A DNA stretch of 64,000 nucleotides from Porphyrobacter sp. (GTDB lineage: Bacteria > Pseudomonadota > Alphaproteobacteria > Sphingomonadales > Sphingomonadaceae), in assembly GCA_027531395.1 (NCBI GenBank), contig JAPZRO010000003.1:310001-374000 (forward strand), in the 5' to 3' direction. A model generated the notes under the pieces. The model had not been told where the DNA came from. It worked only from the letters and a program-made list of their open reading frames with translations, and did no database searches. This document shows positions 45,654-54,590 of this stretch, one piece after another; position 1 is the stretch's first letter; every line of letters starts with the position of its first letter. The position numbers and the translations under genes are program-made.

Positions 45654-46457
45654 TCAGAGGTAGAACGCGCCCTCCACCACCGTCACACAGGGCCCGCCGA
45701 GCCACGCCTTGTCGCCGTCCAGCCGCAGCGTCAGATCGCCGCCGCGCTGGCTCGCCTGATGCGCGGTGAAGCTCTCGCGCCCGAGCTTTGCCGCCCAGTA
45801 AGGCGTCAGCACCGCATGGGCAGAGCCCGTGACGCTGTCCTCGTCCACCCCGCCGCCGGGCACGAACACGCGGCTGACGATGTCGGTTTTGTCGCCCGGC
45901 GCGGTGACGATGAACTGGTCCTTCCCGAGCTTCTCCAGCCCGCGAATGTCGGGCGAGAGCGCGCGAACCGCCGCCTCGTTCGCGTAGAGGTAGACGTTGT
46001 AGCCCAGCTCCGAGCGGAACACTTCAAGCGGTTCGGCCCCGAGCAGCCGGATCGCCTCGGCCTGGTTTGCGGCGCTGTCGGGCGCGGTCGCGATGGCGGG
46101 GAGCGCGAGCTCATAGCCATCTCCGGCCTTCACCACTTCGAGAATGCCCGACAGCCTCGTGCGGAAGGTGACCCGATCGCCACCATCCCGCGTCAGCAGG
46201 ACATGCCCGCTCGCCAGTGTCGCATGGCCGCACAGCGCGATTTCATAGGTCGGTGTGCACCAGCGCAGCTCCCATTCGGCCGCCCCAGTGGCATCGCGCA
46301 CCACGAAAGCGGTTTCCGCGAAGAGGTTCTCGGCGCCGATCTTCACCAGCACATCGTCGGGCAGCCATTCGTCGAGCACCATCACCGCCGCCTGATTGCC
46401 GCCAAAAGGCCGAGCGCTGAAGGCATCGACGTGCCAATAGGGGATTGTCTGTGTCAT
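45654..46457 (-). CDS. PhzF family isomerase
   Basis: A 267-residue protein of the PhzF/diaminopimelate-epimerase fold. The N-terminus 'YWHVDAFSARPFGGNQAAVM' is the family signature, and the conserved catalytic Glu lies in 'ENLFAETAFVV'. 'LCGHATLASGHVLL' and the C-terminal 'EDSVTGSAHAVLTPYW' complete the pattern. No phenazine genes are nearby, so it is a general PhzF-like isomerase of unknown substrate. It lies seven bases after pdxH in the same direction and is likely co-transcribed. Confidence 0.93.
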   Translation of the reverse strand: MTQTIPYWHVDAFSARPFGGNQAAVMVLDEWLPDDVLVKIGAENLFAETAFVVRDATGAAEWELRWCTPTYEIALCGHATLASGHVLLTRDGGDRVTFRTRLSGILEVVKAGDGYELALPAIATAPDSAANQAEAIRLLGAEPLEVFRSELGYNVYLYANEAAVRALSPDIRGLEKLGKDQFIVTAPGDKTDIVSRVFVPGGGVDEDSVTGSAHAVLTPYWAAKLGRESFTAHQASQRGGDLTLRLDGDKAWLGGPCVTVVEGAFYL

Positions 46458-46464
46458 CGGGGCC

Positions 46465-47121
46465 TCAAGGGTAGAGCAGCGTGTCGGACCACGGCGCGTC
46501 GGGGCCGGAGCGGGTGAAGTCGCGGCGGTCGTGCAGGCGGTTGTCGCGGTCGATCCAGAACTCGATCCGGCGGGGGCTGAGCGTGAAGCCGGTCCAGTGC
46601 GGCGGGCGCGGCACCTTGCCTTCCGCCTCGTGTGCGGCCCAGATTTCCTGCACCCGGTCGAGATAGGTCTGGCGCACCGGCAGCGGGCGCGACTGGTCGC
46701 TGGCGGCGCTGCCGACCTGGCTCTTGTACGGGCGCGAGTGGAAATAGGCGTCGGCGCGCTCGGGGCTGACCTCGATCAGCGGGCCTTCGATGCGGATCTG
46801 GCGGCGCAGGCTCTTCCAGTGAAACAGCAGCGCGGCCTGCATGTTGGCGCGGATATGCTGGCCTTTGCGGCTTTCGGCATTGGTGAAGAAGGTGAAGCCG
46901 CCGCCTGCGATCTCGTCACGCCCGTGGCCCTTCAGCAGCACCATCCGCACCGCGGGCGCGGCATCGGCCGTTGCCGTCGCCAGCGCCATCGCATTGGCAT
47001 CGTTAAGCTCGGCGCCTTGCGCGGCGGCGAACCATTCGTCGAACAGCGCGAAGGGATCGCTGCCGGCCGGGATCACGCTGTCGGCCAGCTGGGCATCGTC
47101 GAGAGGGGTGGCATCGGACAT
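46465..47121 (-). CDS. pdxH: pyridoxamine 5'-phosphate oxidase
   Basis: A 218-residue FMN enzyme making pyridoxal 5'-phosphate. 'AMALATATADAAPAVRMVLL' and 'FTFFTNAESRKGQ' bind FMN, 'ALLFHWKSLRRQIRIEG' contacts the phosphate, and the C-terminal 'FWIDRDNRLHDR' is diagnostic. ATG 47121 opens directly before the conserved region. It is divergent from the DnaJ-like gene with 181 bases of control region. Confidence 0.96.
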   Translation of the reverse strand: MSDATPLDDAQLADSVIPAGSDPFALFDEWFAAAQGAELNDANAMALATATADAAPAVRMVLLKGHGRDEIAGGGFTFFTNAESRKGQHIRANMQAALLFHWKSLRRQIRIEGPLIEVSPERADAYFHSRPYKSQVGSAASDQSRPLPVRQTYLDRVQEIWAAHEAEGKVPRPPHWTGFTLSPRRIEFWIDRDNRLHDRRDFTRSGPDAPWSDTLLYP

Positions 47122-47302
47122 TGGTGCATTCCTGTTTGGCTGCGGCAAGGCCAATAGCTACGCGCAAGGCTGCGGGAAAGGCGCAAGCGCAACGCCGGGC
47201 GGGGCAGATGGGCGGCTCGTCGATGTCCTGAAACAGTGCATCGCCGTTTGCTGCGCCCAGCGCACGCTTGCGCATGACGACTGTCTCACCTAGCTAACAC
47301 GC

Positions 47303-48298
47303 ATGCGCGATCCCTACAGCACTCTTGGCGTTTCCCGCACCGCGTCCGAAGCGGACATCAAGAGCGCCTATCGCAAGCTCGCCAAGGAGCTGCACCCCGA
47401 TCGCAACAAGGACAATCCCAAGGCCGCCGAGAAATTCTCCGAGGCGACCCGCGCCTATGATCTGCTGAGCGACAAGGCCAAGCGCGCGCAGTTCGATCGC
47501 GGGGAGATCGATGCCGAGGGCAACCCCGCCAATCCCTTCGCCGGCATGGGCGGGCGGGGCGGGTTCCGGCCCGGTGGCACCTATGGCGCAGGCCCGGGCG
47601 GGCCGGGCGGCTTCCGCGAAAGCGATTTCGGCGGCTTCGGCGGTGACGAGGTCGATCTGGGCGACCTGTTCGAGGGCCTGTTCGGCGGACGTTCCCGCCA
47701 GCAGCAGCCGCCCCCGCGGCGCCCGTTCGGCAAGCAGCCGCCGCCACCCCCGCCGAAGCGCGGCGCGGATATCCAGTACCGGCTCGCGGTGCCCTTCGTC
47801 GAAGCCGCGGCCGGGCGCGACCAGCGCATCACGCTGGCCGACGGCAAGGCGATCAACCTCAAGCTCCCCGCGGGTGTCGAGGACGGCACGATGATGCGCC
47901 TCAAGGACAAGGGCCACCCCGGCCCCGGCGGCCATGGCGACGGGATCGTGCTGGTCGATGTCGGCACCCACCCCTTCTTCCGGCGCGAGGGCGACAATAT
48001 CCGCATGGACCTGCCGATCACGCTCGACGAGGCGGTGCGCGGGGCCAAGGTCAAGTGCCCGACGGTCGATGGCCCCGTGATGCTGACGATCAAGCCCGGC
48101 AGCGGCGGCGGCACCGTGCTGCGGCTCGCCGGCAAGGGCTGGACCAAGAAGGCCGGCAAGGTCGTCGACGGCAAGCCCGAGCGCGGCGACCAGCTGGTGA
48201 CGCTCGAAATACAGCTGCCCGAGGATCTCGCCGCACTCGAACAGCGGCTCGACGGCTGGGTCGATACCGCCCGCCCGCGCGAGAAGTTCGGCCTCTAG
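47303..48298 (+). CDS. DnaJ/CbpA-like co-chaperone
   Basis: A 331-residue J-domain protein. Residues 1-65 form the J domain with the HPD motif ('LAKELHPDRNKDNPK'). A Gly/Phe-rich linker with 'GGFRESDFGGFGGDE' follows, then a Pro/Gln stretch and the C-terminal substrate-binding domains ('LKLPAGVEDGTMMRLKDKG', 'TLDEAVRGAKVKCPTVDGP'). The CxxCxGxG zinc fingers are missing, so it is a type B (CbpA-like) Hsp40, partner of DnaK. The downstream BrkB-like gene begins 19 bases later. Confidence 0.93.
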   Translation: MRDPYSTLGVSRTASEADIKSAYRKLAKELHPDRNKDNPKAAEKFSEATRAYDLLSDKAKRAQFDRGEIDAEGNPANPFAGMGGRGGFRPGGTYGAGPGGPGGFRESDFGGFGGDEVDLGDLFEGLFGGRSRQQQPPPRRPFGKQPPPPPPKRGADIQYRLAVPFVEAAAGRDQRITLADGKAINLKLPAGVEDGTMMRLKDKGHPGPGGHGDGIVLVDVGTHPFFRREGDNIRMDLPITLDEAVRGAKVKCPTVDGPVMLTIKPGSGGGTVLRLAGKGWTKKAGKVVDGKPERGDQLVTLEIQLPEDLAALEQRLDGWVDTARPREKFGL

Positions 48299-48317
48299 CG
48301 CCGCGGCCGATGGCCCC

Positions 48318-49193
48318 GTGAGCAAAGCCGCCTCTTTCGGCAAGGCCCTGGCGGTGATCCGCCGCGTGGCGGTGGGCACCTTCAACGACGGCTTCATTCA
48401 CGCCGGCAACCTCGCCTATCTCTCGATGCTGGCGATCTTCCCGTTCTTCATTCTCGGCGCAGCGCTGTTCGATCTGATCGGCGGGCGCGAGAATGCCGAG
48501 GCGATGATCGATGCGGTCACCCGCGCCCTGCCCGAATCGGTCGCCAGCGTGATCGGGCCGGTGGCCGAGGACGTGATCTATGCGCGTTCAGGCACGCTGC
48601 TGTGGATCGGCGCGGCTGTCGGCCTGTGGACCGTCTCCAGCCTGATCGAGACGATCCGCGACATCCTGCGCCGCGCCTACCGTTCGCCGCCGGTGCAGGC
48701 GTTCTGGATGACGCGGCTGTTTTCCGCCGGGCTGATTCTGGCGGCGGTGGTGGTGCTGATGCTGTCGCTGTTTGCGCAGGTGGTGATCGGCGCGGCGCAG
48801 GAGGTGATCCTCGCCGCCTTTCCGCAGCTGGCCGAGTTTATCGCGGCGCTCAGCAGCGCGCGGATCGTGCCGGCGCTGGGGCTCGCGCTGTCGCTATGGG
48901 TGCTGTTCGCCACGCTCACCCCGGTCGAACACCGCAAAACCCGCGCCCCGCGCTGGCCGGGTGCGCTGTTCACGACCCTGTGGTGGATTGCGGTGGCGAT
49001 CGCCCTGCCGGTGGTGCTGCGCGCCTTCTTCACCTATGACCTGACCTACGGCTCCCTCGCCGGGAGCATGGTGACGCTGCTGTTTTTCTGGCTCGTCGGG
49101 CTCGGTCTGGTTATCGGCGCGGAACTGAATGCGGCGCTGGCGCTTGAAGGGCGCAGCACGGCCTCGGATGAGGCAAGCGAGGAGAAGGCATAA
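48318..49193 (+). CDS. YihY/BrkB family inner-membrane protein
   Basis: A 291-residue integral membrane protein starting at GTG 48318. About six hydrophobic segments are visible ('NLAYLSMLAIFPFFILGAAL', 'LLWIGAAVGLWTVSSLIETI', 'LFSAGLILAAVVVLMLSLFA', 'GSMVTLLFFWLVGLGLVIGA'). The family is annotated as virulence factor BrkB or formerly RNase BN; a true RNase role has been disproved, and its function is open. It lies between the DnaJ-like gene and fabI in one direction, one base from the fabI start. Confidence 0.92.
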   Translation: MSKAASFGKALAVIRRVAVGTFNDGFIHAGNLAYLSMLAIFPFFILGAALFDLIGGRENAEAMIDAVTRALPESVASVIGPVAEDVIYARSGTLLWIGAAVGLWTVSSLIETIRDILRRAYRSPPVQAFWMTRLFSAGLILAAVVVLMLSLFAQVVIGAAQEVILAAFPQLAEFIAALSSARIVPALGLALSLWVLFATLTPVEHRKTRAPRWPGALFTTLWWIAVAIALPVVLRAFFTYDLTYGSLAGSMVTLLFFWLVGLGLVIGAELNAALALEGRSTASDEASEEKA

Positions 49194-49194
49194 G

Positions 49195-50001
49195 ATGAAC
49201 GGTTTGATGGCGGGCAAGCGCGGGCTGATCATGGGGCTCGCCAACGACAAGTCGCTGGCCTGGGGCATTGCGAAGAAACTGGCCGAAGCGGGGGCGGAAC
49301 TGGCCTTTTCCTATCAGGGCGAGGCGCTGGCCAAGCGCGTGATCCCGCTCGCCGCCGAACTGGGCAGCGATTTCACCTTCGAATGCGACGTGTCGGACAT
49401 GGCCTCGCTCGATGCCGCCTTCGCGACGCTCAAGAGCCGCTGGGAGACGATCGACTTCGTGGTCCACGCGATCGGCTTTTCCGACAAGAACGAGCTGCGC
49501 GGCCACTTCGTCGATACCAGCCTCGACAACTTCCTGCTGACCATGAATATCTCGGTCTATTCGCTGGTCGCCGTCACCCAGCGCGCGGCGGCGATGATGC
49601 CCGAAAGCGGCGGCAGTGTGCTTACCCTGTCCTACTACGGGGCCGAGAAGGTGGTGCCGCACTACAACGTGATGGGCGTGGCCAAGGCGGCGCTGGAGAC
49701 CTCGGTGAAGTATCTCGCCAATGATCTCGGCCCGCGGAACATCCGCGTCAACGCGATCAGCGCCGGGCCGATCAAGACGCTGGCGGCGAGCGGGATCGGC
49801 GATTTCCGCTACATCCTCAAGTGGAACGAATTGAACGCGCCGCTGCGCCGCAACGTGACGATCGATGATGTCGGCGGATCGGGCCTCTATCTGCTGTCCG
49901 ACCTTGCCTCGGGCGTGACGGGCGAGACGCATCATGTCGACGCGGGCTACCATGTGATCGGGATGAAGCAGGAAGACGCGCCGGATATCGCCCTGTCCTA
50001 A
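49195..50001 (+). CDS. fabI: enoyl-[acyl-carrier-protein] reductase (NADH)
   Basis: A 268-residue atypical SDR completing each fatty-acid elongation cycle and the usual triclosan target. 'GLIMGLANDKSLAWGIAKKL' is the FabI cofactor loop, and the catalytic Y-x6-K lies in 'YNVMGVAKAALE'. 'LSYYGAEKVVPHYN' and 'SAGPIKTLAASGIGDF' are standard. ATG 49195 follows the BrkB-like stop by one base. Its stop (TAA 49999-50001) shares bases with the convergent phosphotransferase stop. Confidence 0.96.
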   Translation: MNGLMAGKRGLIMGLANDKSLAWGIAKKLAEAGAELAFSYQGEALAKRVIPLAAELGSDFTFECDVSDMASLDAAFATLKSRWETIDFVVHAIGFSDKNELRGHFVDTSLDNFLLTMNISVYSLVAVTQRAAAMMPESGGSVLTLSYYGAEKVVPHYNVMGVAKAALETSVKYLANDLGPRNIRVNAISAGPIKTLAASGIGDFRYILKWNELNAPLRRNVTIDDVGGSGLYLLSDLASGVTGETHHVDAGYHVIGMKQEDAPDIALS

Positions 50002-51011
50002 CGGGCAGCGCGGATCACCACGGCGAGCCACACGAGGCTCGCGGCGAGGAACACCCCGAGCGCGATGTCCAGCACACCGCCGAGCGCGGCGAGCATGAAG
50101 GCGAAGCAGTAGAAATCGCGCCCGACGATGTCGTCGAGCAGCGTGCGGCGCTGTGCCTGCTGCGCCAGCCGCGCGCGCTTGGCCCCTTCGAAGTGCAGCA
50201 CGCCCTCGCGCCGCCACGCCACGCTGCCGAGGATCGCGAGGCCCACCGCCTGCACCCCGCAGGCGCCTGCGGCGACCAGCGCGGCGGTCCCCTCGCCCTG
50301 CATCGCGAAGCTCGCCGCCGCCCCGCCGAGGAAAGCAAGGTTGGTGAGCGCGTCGACCAGACTGTCGAGCGAGGCTCCGGCCTTTGAACTGCGGAAGGTA
50401 GCGCGGGCAATCTCGCCATCGACCCCGTCGATCACCGAGGCGATCTGGAACAGCACCGCCCCCACCGCGAGCCCGGCAGGAGAGGGAAAGGCGACAATGC
50501 AGATCAACATCGCCAGCGCCGCCAGCGCGGTCAGCACGGTGGCATGGCCGGGGCGCAAGCTGCCAAACCGCAGCAAGAGCCCCGAAACAGCGCGCGACAG
50601 GGGCCGGTTGAGCCGCCGCGAGACGATCCCGTCGCTCGCCTTGGAAGTCGCCCGCAGGATTGCCCGCCCCGCCTCTGCGAGCGCAGCGAGGGGATCGGCA
50701 GGCAGCACCGGCACCGGCGCTTCCCCGGCAAGCACCGCCGCAAGCCCATCCGCATCGGGCAGCGCCTCGCCGGGAATGACAAGGCCCTCGGCGCTGGAAC
50801 GGACTTCTACGGCCATCCCGGGGGCCAGCCGCGCGATCTCGACCATGGTGCGCGGGGCGAGCGCGTTTCCTTGCGGCAGCACCAGCACCAGCGGGGCATC
50901 GCCCCGGGCCGTTCGCAGCGCCCGCGCCAGCCGCGCAGCGGCCGGCACGCCGGCGACCAGCCGGTCGGCATGGGTCGCCGAAGCGAAGCGGAAAGCGGCA
51001 GTGCCCGTCAT
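49998..51011 (-). CDS. CDP-alcohol phosphotransferase, DIPPS-like, with degenerate N-terminal domain
   Basis: A 337-residue membrane protein. The CDP-alcohol phosphotransferase signature D-x2-DG-x2-AR-x8-G-x3-D-x3-D is complete from about residue 194 ('DGVDGEIAR', then 'GASLDSLVD'). Just before it, 'ASDGIVSRRLNRPLSRAVS' resembles the segment that joins the two halves of archaeal and Thermotoga IPCT/DIPPS proteins, which make di-myo-inositol phosphate phosphate. The first 120 residues look like a shrunken nucleotidyltransferase half without its PP-loop. ATG 51011 is preferred over TTG 51044. It likely joins CDP-inositol to an alcohol acceptor (inference). Confidence 0.82.
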   Translation of the reverse strand: MTGTAAFRFASATHADRLVAGVPAAARLARALRTARGDAPLVLVLPQGNALAPRTMVEIARLAPGMAVEVRSSAEGLVIPGEALPDADGLAAVLAGEAPVPVLPADPLAALAEAGRAILRATSKASDGIVSRRLNRPLSRAVSGLLLRFGSLRPGHATVLTALAALAMLICIVAFPSPAGLAVGAVLFQIASVIDGVDGEIARATFRSSKAGASLDSLVDALTNLAFLGGAAASFAMQGEGTAALVAAGACGVQAVGLAILGSVAWRREGVLHFEGAKRARLAQQAQRRTLLDDIVGRDFYCFAFMLAALGGVLDIALGVFLAASLVWLAVVIRAAR

Positions 51012-51112
51012 GCGTCCCCGTAGCGGTGCGGAATTGCAGCGCAAATCACCCGCCTATATGCAGGGACACACCAAGCGAGAGCAACTCCGCCCTCGCCCTC
51101 ATCCGGTGATGC

Positions 51113-51991
51113 GTGAACCAATCCGCCTCCTCGCCCGCCCAGCCCGAGCGTCCGTCCCGCCCGGCGGAGCTGGAGGACTGGCTCAACGCGCGCCTCTATC
51201 ATCCGCTGTCGGGGTGGTTGGCCCGCGCGCTCGTACCCACGCGCGTCACGCCCGACATGGTCTCGGCCGCAGGAGCACTGGCGATCATGCTGGCGGCGGC
51301 GGCCTATAGCCAGCTTACCTGGCCCTGGGGCGTGGCGCTCGGGCTGCTGCTGCACATGGGCTGGCATGTGCTCGACGGAGCCGACGGCGATCTCGCGCGG
51401 CTGACGGGCCGCAGCTCCCCGCATGGCGAGCTGGTGGACGGGATCTGCGACTATCTCGGCCATATCGTGCTCTACGTGACGATGGGGTTCATCGCCTCGG
51501 CGCAGATCGGCGGCTGGGGCTGGGCGCTGATGTGGGCGGCGGGGGCCAGCAGGGTGGCGCAGCAGGCCCATTACGAAGGCGCGCGGCGGCAATACCAGCT
51601 GGCGGTCTACGGCACAGCGTGGATGGCCAGCAGCGACAGCGGGGAGACCGGCAGGCGGCACCCGTTCGTCGCCTATTACCTCTGGCTCACCGGCTGGATC
51701 GTGCCCCACGGCGCAGCGCTGCTCGACGCCGTGCGCGATCCCGCGCGCCGCGAGCCGCTGCGCGAAGCGATGCGGGCGCGGGCGGGCGAATGGCTCGGGC
51801 CAATCAGCCCGCTCAGCTCGAACTACCGCACCCTGGCGATCGGGGCGGCGATGCTGGCGGAACGACCGCAGTGGTTCTTCCTGTTCGAGGTGCTGGTGCT
51901 GGGCGCGGTGCTCGTCGGCTCGCTGGCGCGGGTGCGACGGGTGTTCGGCGCGGCGCTCGCTCAAGCCGCGCCCGCCAGCACGCGGCGGTAA
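51113..51991 (+). CDS. CDP-alcohol phosphatidyltransferase family protein
   Basis: A 292-residue membrane enzyme starting at GTG 51113. The signature is intact from Asp88: 'LDGADGDLARLTGRSSPHGE' with the following Asp pair in 'LVDGICDYLGH'. Hydrophobic segments fit six membrane helices. It is the second member of the family in this locus, divergent from the DIPPS-like gene by about 100 bases and overlapping the convergent glycosyltransferase by 31 bases. Its substrates are unknown; neighbours (inositol-phosphate synthase and a cytidylyltransferase) favour an inositol-phosphodiester product. Confidence 0.88.
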   Translation: MNQSASSPAQPERPSRPAELEDWLNARLYHPLSGWLARALVPTRVTPDMVSAAGALAIMLAAAAYSQLTWPWGVALGLLLHMGWHVLDGADGDLARLTGRSSPHGELVDGICDYLGHIVLYVTMGFIASAQIGGWGWALMWAAGASRVAQQAHYEGARRQYQLAVYGTAWMASSDSGETGRRHPFVAYYLWLTGWIVPHGAALLDAVRDPARREPLREAMRARAGEWLGPISPLSSNYRTLAIGAAMLAERPQWFFLFEVLVLGAVLVGSLARVRRVFGAALAQAAPASTRR

Positions 51992-53163
51992 AGCGCGAGA
52001 TTGGCCGCGGCAAACGCGCGCCAGTCCAGCTGCGCGGCGCGTTCGAGGCCGCGCCCCCGCAGATCGGCAGCGAGCGCGGGATCATCGGCCACCTTTCTCA
52101 GCGCCGCAGCCAGCGCGCCCGCATCGTGCGGATCGGCCAGCAGGGCCGCGCCGCCGGTGACCTCAGGCATGGCCGAGCAATCGCTGGTCACCACCGGACA
52201 GCCGCAGGCCATCGCCTCGGCCAACGGATTGCCGAAGCCTTCGATAAATGACGGATGCAGCAGCATCGCCGCACCACTGTAGAGCTGCACCAGCGCGGGG
52301 CGATCAACGGTAGCAAGGAAATGCACCCTTCCGGCGATGCCAAGCTGGGCCGCCAGCCGTTCGAGCGCCGGGCCGGTGTCGCCGCGCCGCCGCACCAGCA
52401 CCAGATCGATGCCGTTTTCGGCACCGAACGCCAGCGCGAAGGCCCGCAATGCACCCTCGTGGTTCTTGTAAGGCGCGCCCTGCCCGACGACGAGGACGTA
52501 AGCCCGCCCCGGCGGCACGCCGATGCGGGCAAGCGCGGCCTCATCGCGCGGAAGCGGGTGGAAGTCCTCCGCCACGCCCGAAAGCGTGACCTTCACCCGC
52601 TGTGCCGCTTCAGGGGCAACAGCGCCAATCGCGGCGCGACTCGCCTCGCTAACCGTGGCGACCAGCGCCGAGCGGGCGAGCGCACGGCGGATCCCGTGGC
52701 CGTAGAAGCGCCGCTCGACATGGCCCCAGGCCGAAGGATTGCACCATTGCGGATGCGTCAGCCACATTACGTCGTGCACGGTGGTGATGGCCGGCATGGT
52801 CAGCCCGCCGGGCAGGATGTTCGCGGGGGCATGGAACAGGTCGATACCCTTCAGGTCCGCTGCCAGCGGCAGGTGCAGCAAGGTCACCGGCCCGTTCGCC
52901 GGACTGCGCACCACCAGCTCGCGCACATTCGCCGCCCCGCTCAGCGGCTCCTCGCGCAAGGGGTTGCGCAGAAAGGTGAATTCGCAATCGGGCGCCAGCC
53001 CGGGCAGGTGTCTGACCAGCGCCGCGACACACTCGCCGATGCCGCTGGGACGCGGACCGAGATAGCGGCAATCGAGCGCGATCCGTGCCTTCGCTGGAGC
53101 GACTATACCGTTCATTCGCAAGAGAAATTCGCTCGATTTCGGTTCATCGGGAAAATCCCGCAT
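51961..53163 (-). CDS. glycosyltransferase family 4 (GT-B fold)
   Basis: A 400-residue retaining glycosyltransferase. The acceptor half has 'IALDCRYLGPRPSGIGECVA' and 'ITTVHDVMWLTHP'. The donor half has 'VLVVGQGAPYKNHEGALRAF', 'LVLVRRRGDT' and the E-x7-E motif in 'PSFIEGFGNPLAEAMACG'. ATG 53163 is used; ATG 53115 (residue 17) is possible. Sitting between the CDP-alcohol phosphotransferases and the inositol-phosphate synthase, it is a good candidate to glycosylate an inositol- or lipid-linked acceptor. It is divergent from the synthase gene. Confidence 0.92.
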   Translation of the reverse strand: MRDFPDEPKSSEFLLRMNGIVAPAKARIALDCRYLGPRPSGIGECVAALVRHLPGLAPDCEFTFLRNPLREEPLSGAANVRELVVRSPANGPVTLLHLPLAADLKGIDLFHAPANILPGGLTMPAITTVHDVMWLTHPQWCNPSAWGHVERRFYGHGIRRALARSALVATVSEASRAAIGAVAPEAAQRVKVTLSGVAEDFHPLPRDEAALARIGVPPGRAYVLVVGQGAPYKNHEGALRAFALAFGAENGIDLVLVRRRGDTGPALERLAAQLGIAGRVHFLATVDRPALVQLYSGAAMLLHPSFIEGFGNPLAEAMACGCPVVTSDCSAMPEVTGGAALLADPHDAGALAAALRKVADDPALAADLRGRGLERAAQLDWRAFAAANLALYRRVLAGAA

Positions 53164-53420
53164 TCCGCCGCATCTGACAGCCCCCGTTCAGCATCCCTGC
53201 AACCCTTTGCATTGTACCTACGCAATAATGCAGAGAAGCACGTTGCAACACGCAGAAATCCGAAGGTTTTGGCGGGAACGATCACAAGGCTTTTCCGCTT
53301 AGATTACCGAGTGTGGCACGAAAACCGAGGGCTTCCAAAGGGTTCGGATACCAATTTCGTTCAGGTTGACAGGCGTTTGGTTTGAAGTGATGCACTTCGC
53401 ACAGCATTGAGGGAATTCGG
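53164..53420. promoter_or_regulatory. divergent control region between glycosyltransferase and inositol-phosphate synthase
   Basis: At 257 bases this is the longest gene-free stretch, and it is clearly AT-richer than its surroundings. TTGACA at 53366-53371 is a good -35 candidate for the plus-strand synthase; the -10 (around 53389) is poor. I see no strong dyad or riboswitch-like fold. GAGGGA precedes the synthase ATG. Confidence 0.4.
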
Positions 53421-54521
53421 ATGAGCCGCGCTCGGGTCGCTATCGTAGGCGTTGGTAATTGCGCCAGTTCCTTGGTGCAAGGCGCTGCCTACTACCGACG
53501 CACTGGAGAGACGGCGGGCCTGATCCACGCCGCCATCGGCCCCTACCGCGTCAGCGACGTCGAATTCGTGCTCGGGATCGATGTCGATCGACGCAAGGTC
53601 GGCCTGCCGCTCACCGAGGCGATTTTTGCCGCCCCCAACAACACCCAGGTGTTCGAACGCGATCTGCCGCCCACGGGCGCGCAGGTGATCATGGGCCGCA
53701 TCCTCGACGGGGTAGCTCCGCACATGACCGAAGCGGGCGAGCGCGGGTTTCAGCCCGCCGATCTGCCCGAGCCGGGCAAGGCCGACATCGTCGCCGCGCT
53801 CAAGCGCGAACGGGTCGACGTGCTGGTCAACTTCCTGCCCGTCGGATCGCAGGCGGCGAGCGAGTTCTACATGGAATGCGCGCTCGAGGCCGGAGTCGGG
53901 GTGGTCAACGCGATCCCCGTATTCATCGCCAGCGATCCCGCATGGGAAGCGCGCTTCCGCCAGCGCGGGCTGCCGATCGTGGGCGACGACATCAAGGCGC
54001 AGGTCGGGGCGACGATCATCCACCGGATGCTCTCCAGCCTGTTCTCCGCCCGCGGCGTCACGGTGGAGCGGACCTATCAGCTCAACACCGGCGGCAATAC
54101 CGACTTCATGAACATGCTCGATCGTGACCGGCTGACGCACAAGAAGCTGTCCAAGACGGAAGCCGTGCAGGCCGCCCTCGCCGCAAGGCTGGAGGACGAG
54201 AATATCCGCATCGGCCCGTCCGAATACGTGCCGTGGCAGAAGGACAACAAGATCGCCTTCGTGCGGCTCGAAGGCACACAGTGGGGCGGGGTTCCGATGA
54301 ACCTCGAACTGCGCCTCTCGGTCGAGGACAGCCCCAATGCCGCCGCCTGCGTGATGGACGCGATCCGCTTCTGCAAACTCGCCCGTGATCGGGGCGAGGG
54401 CGGCGCGCTGACCGCCGAAAGCGCCTATTTCTGCAAGCACCCGTCCCAGCAGATGGCAGAGGATTGCGCGCTCGCGCTGCTCGATGCGCGCGCCTTGCCC
54501 CAGCTGGATGCCGCCGAATGA
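53421..54521 (+). CDS. inositol-3-phosphate synthase (MIPS)
   Basis: A 366-residue NAD-dependent enzyme converting glucose 6-phosphate to myo-inositol phosphate. The NAD motif 'VGVGNCASS' is at residues 9-17. The active-site blocks 'VGDDIKAQVGATIIHR', 'NTGGNTDFMNMLDRDR' and 'KIAFVRLEGTQWGG' with catalytic lysines are intact. The length matches the compact bacterial/archaeal form. De novo inositol synthesis is uncommon in alphaproteobacteria. Placement beside a CTP:inositol-phosphate cytidylyltransferase-like gene and two CDP-alcohol phosphotransferases indicates a dedicated inositol-phosphodiester pathway. Confidence 0.95.
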   Translation: MSRARVAIVGVGNCASSLVQGAAYYRRTGETAGLIHAAIGPYRVSDVEFVLGIDVDRRKVGLPLTEAIFAAPNNTQVFERDLPPTGAQVIMGRILDGVAPHMTEAGERGFQPADLPEPGKADIVAALKRERVDVLVNFLPVGSQAASEFYMECALEAGVGVVNAIPVFIASDPAWEARFRQRGLPIVGDDIKAQVGATIIHRMLSSLFSARGVTVERTYQLNTGGNTDFMNMLDRDRLTHKKLSKTEAVQAALAARLEDENIRIGPSEYVPWQKDNKIAFVRLEGTQWGGVPMNLELRLSVEDSPNAAACVMDAIRFCKLARDRGEGGALTAESAYFCKHPSQQMAEDCALALLDARALPQLDAAE

Positions 54522-54590
54522 CCCGCCTTTGTGCCCTCAGAGCCTGATACCGCCGCCCTCTCCCCCCAACCTCTCCAAGCCGAGCCACTG

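Noticed and set aside
45654-46457. Phenazine biosynthesis from the PhzF-like gene
   Set aside because: No other phz genes are present; PhzF-like isomerases are widespread and this one neighbours pdxH.
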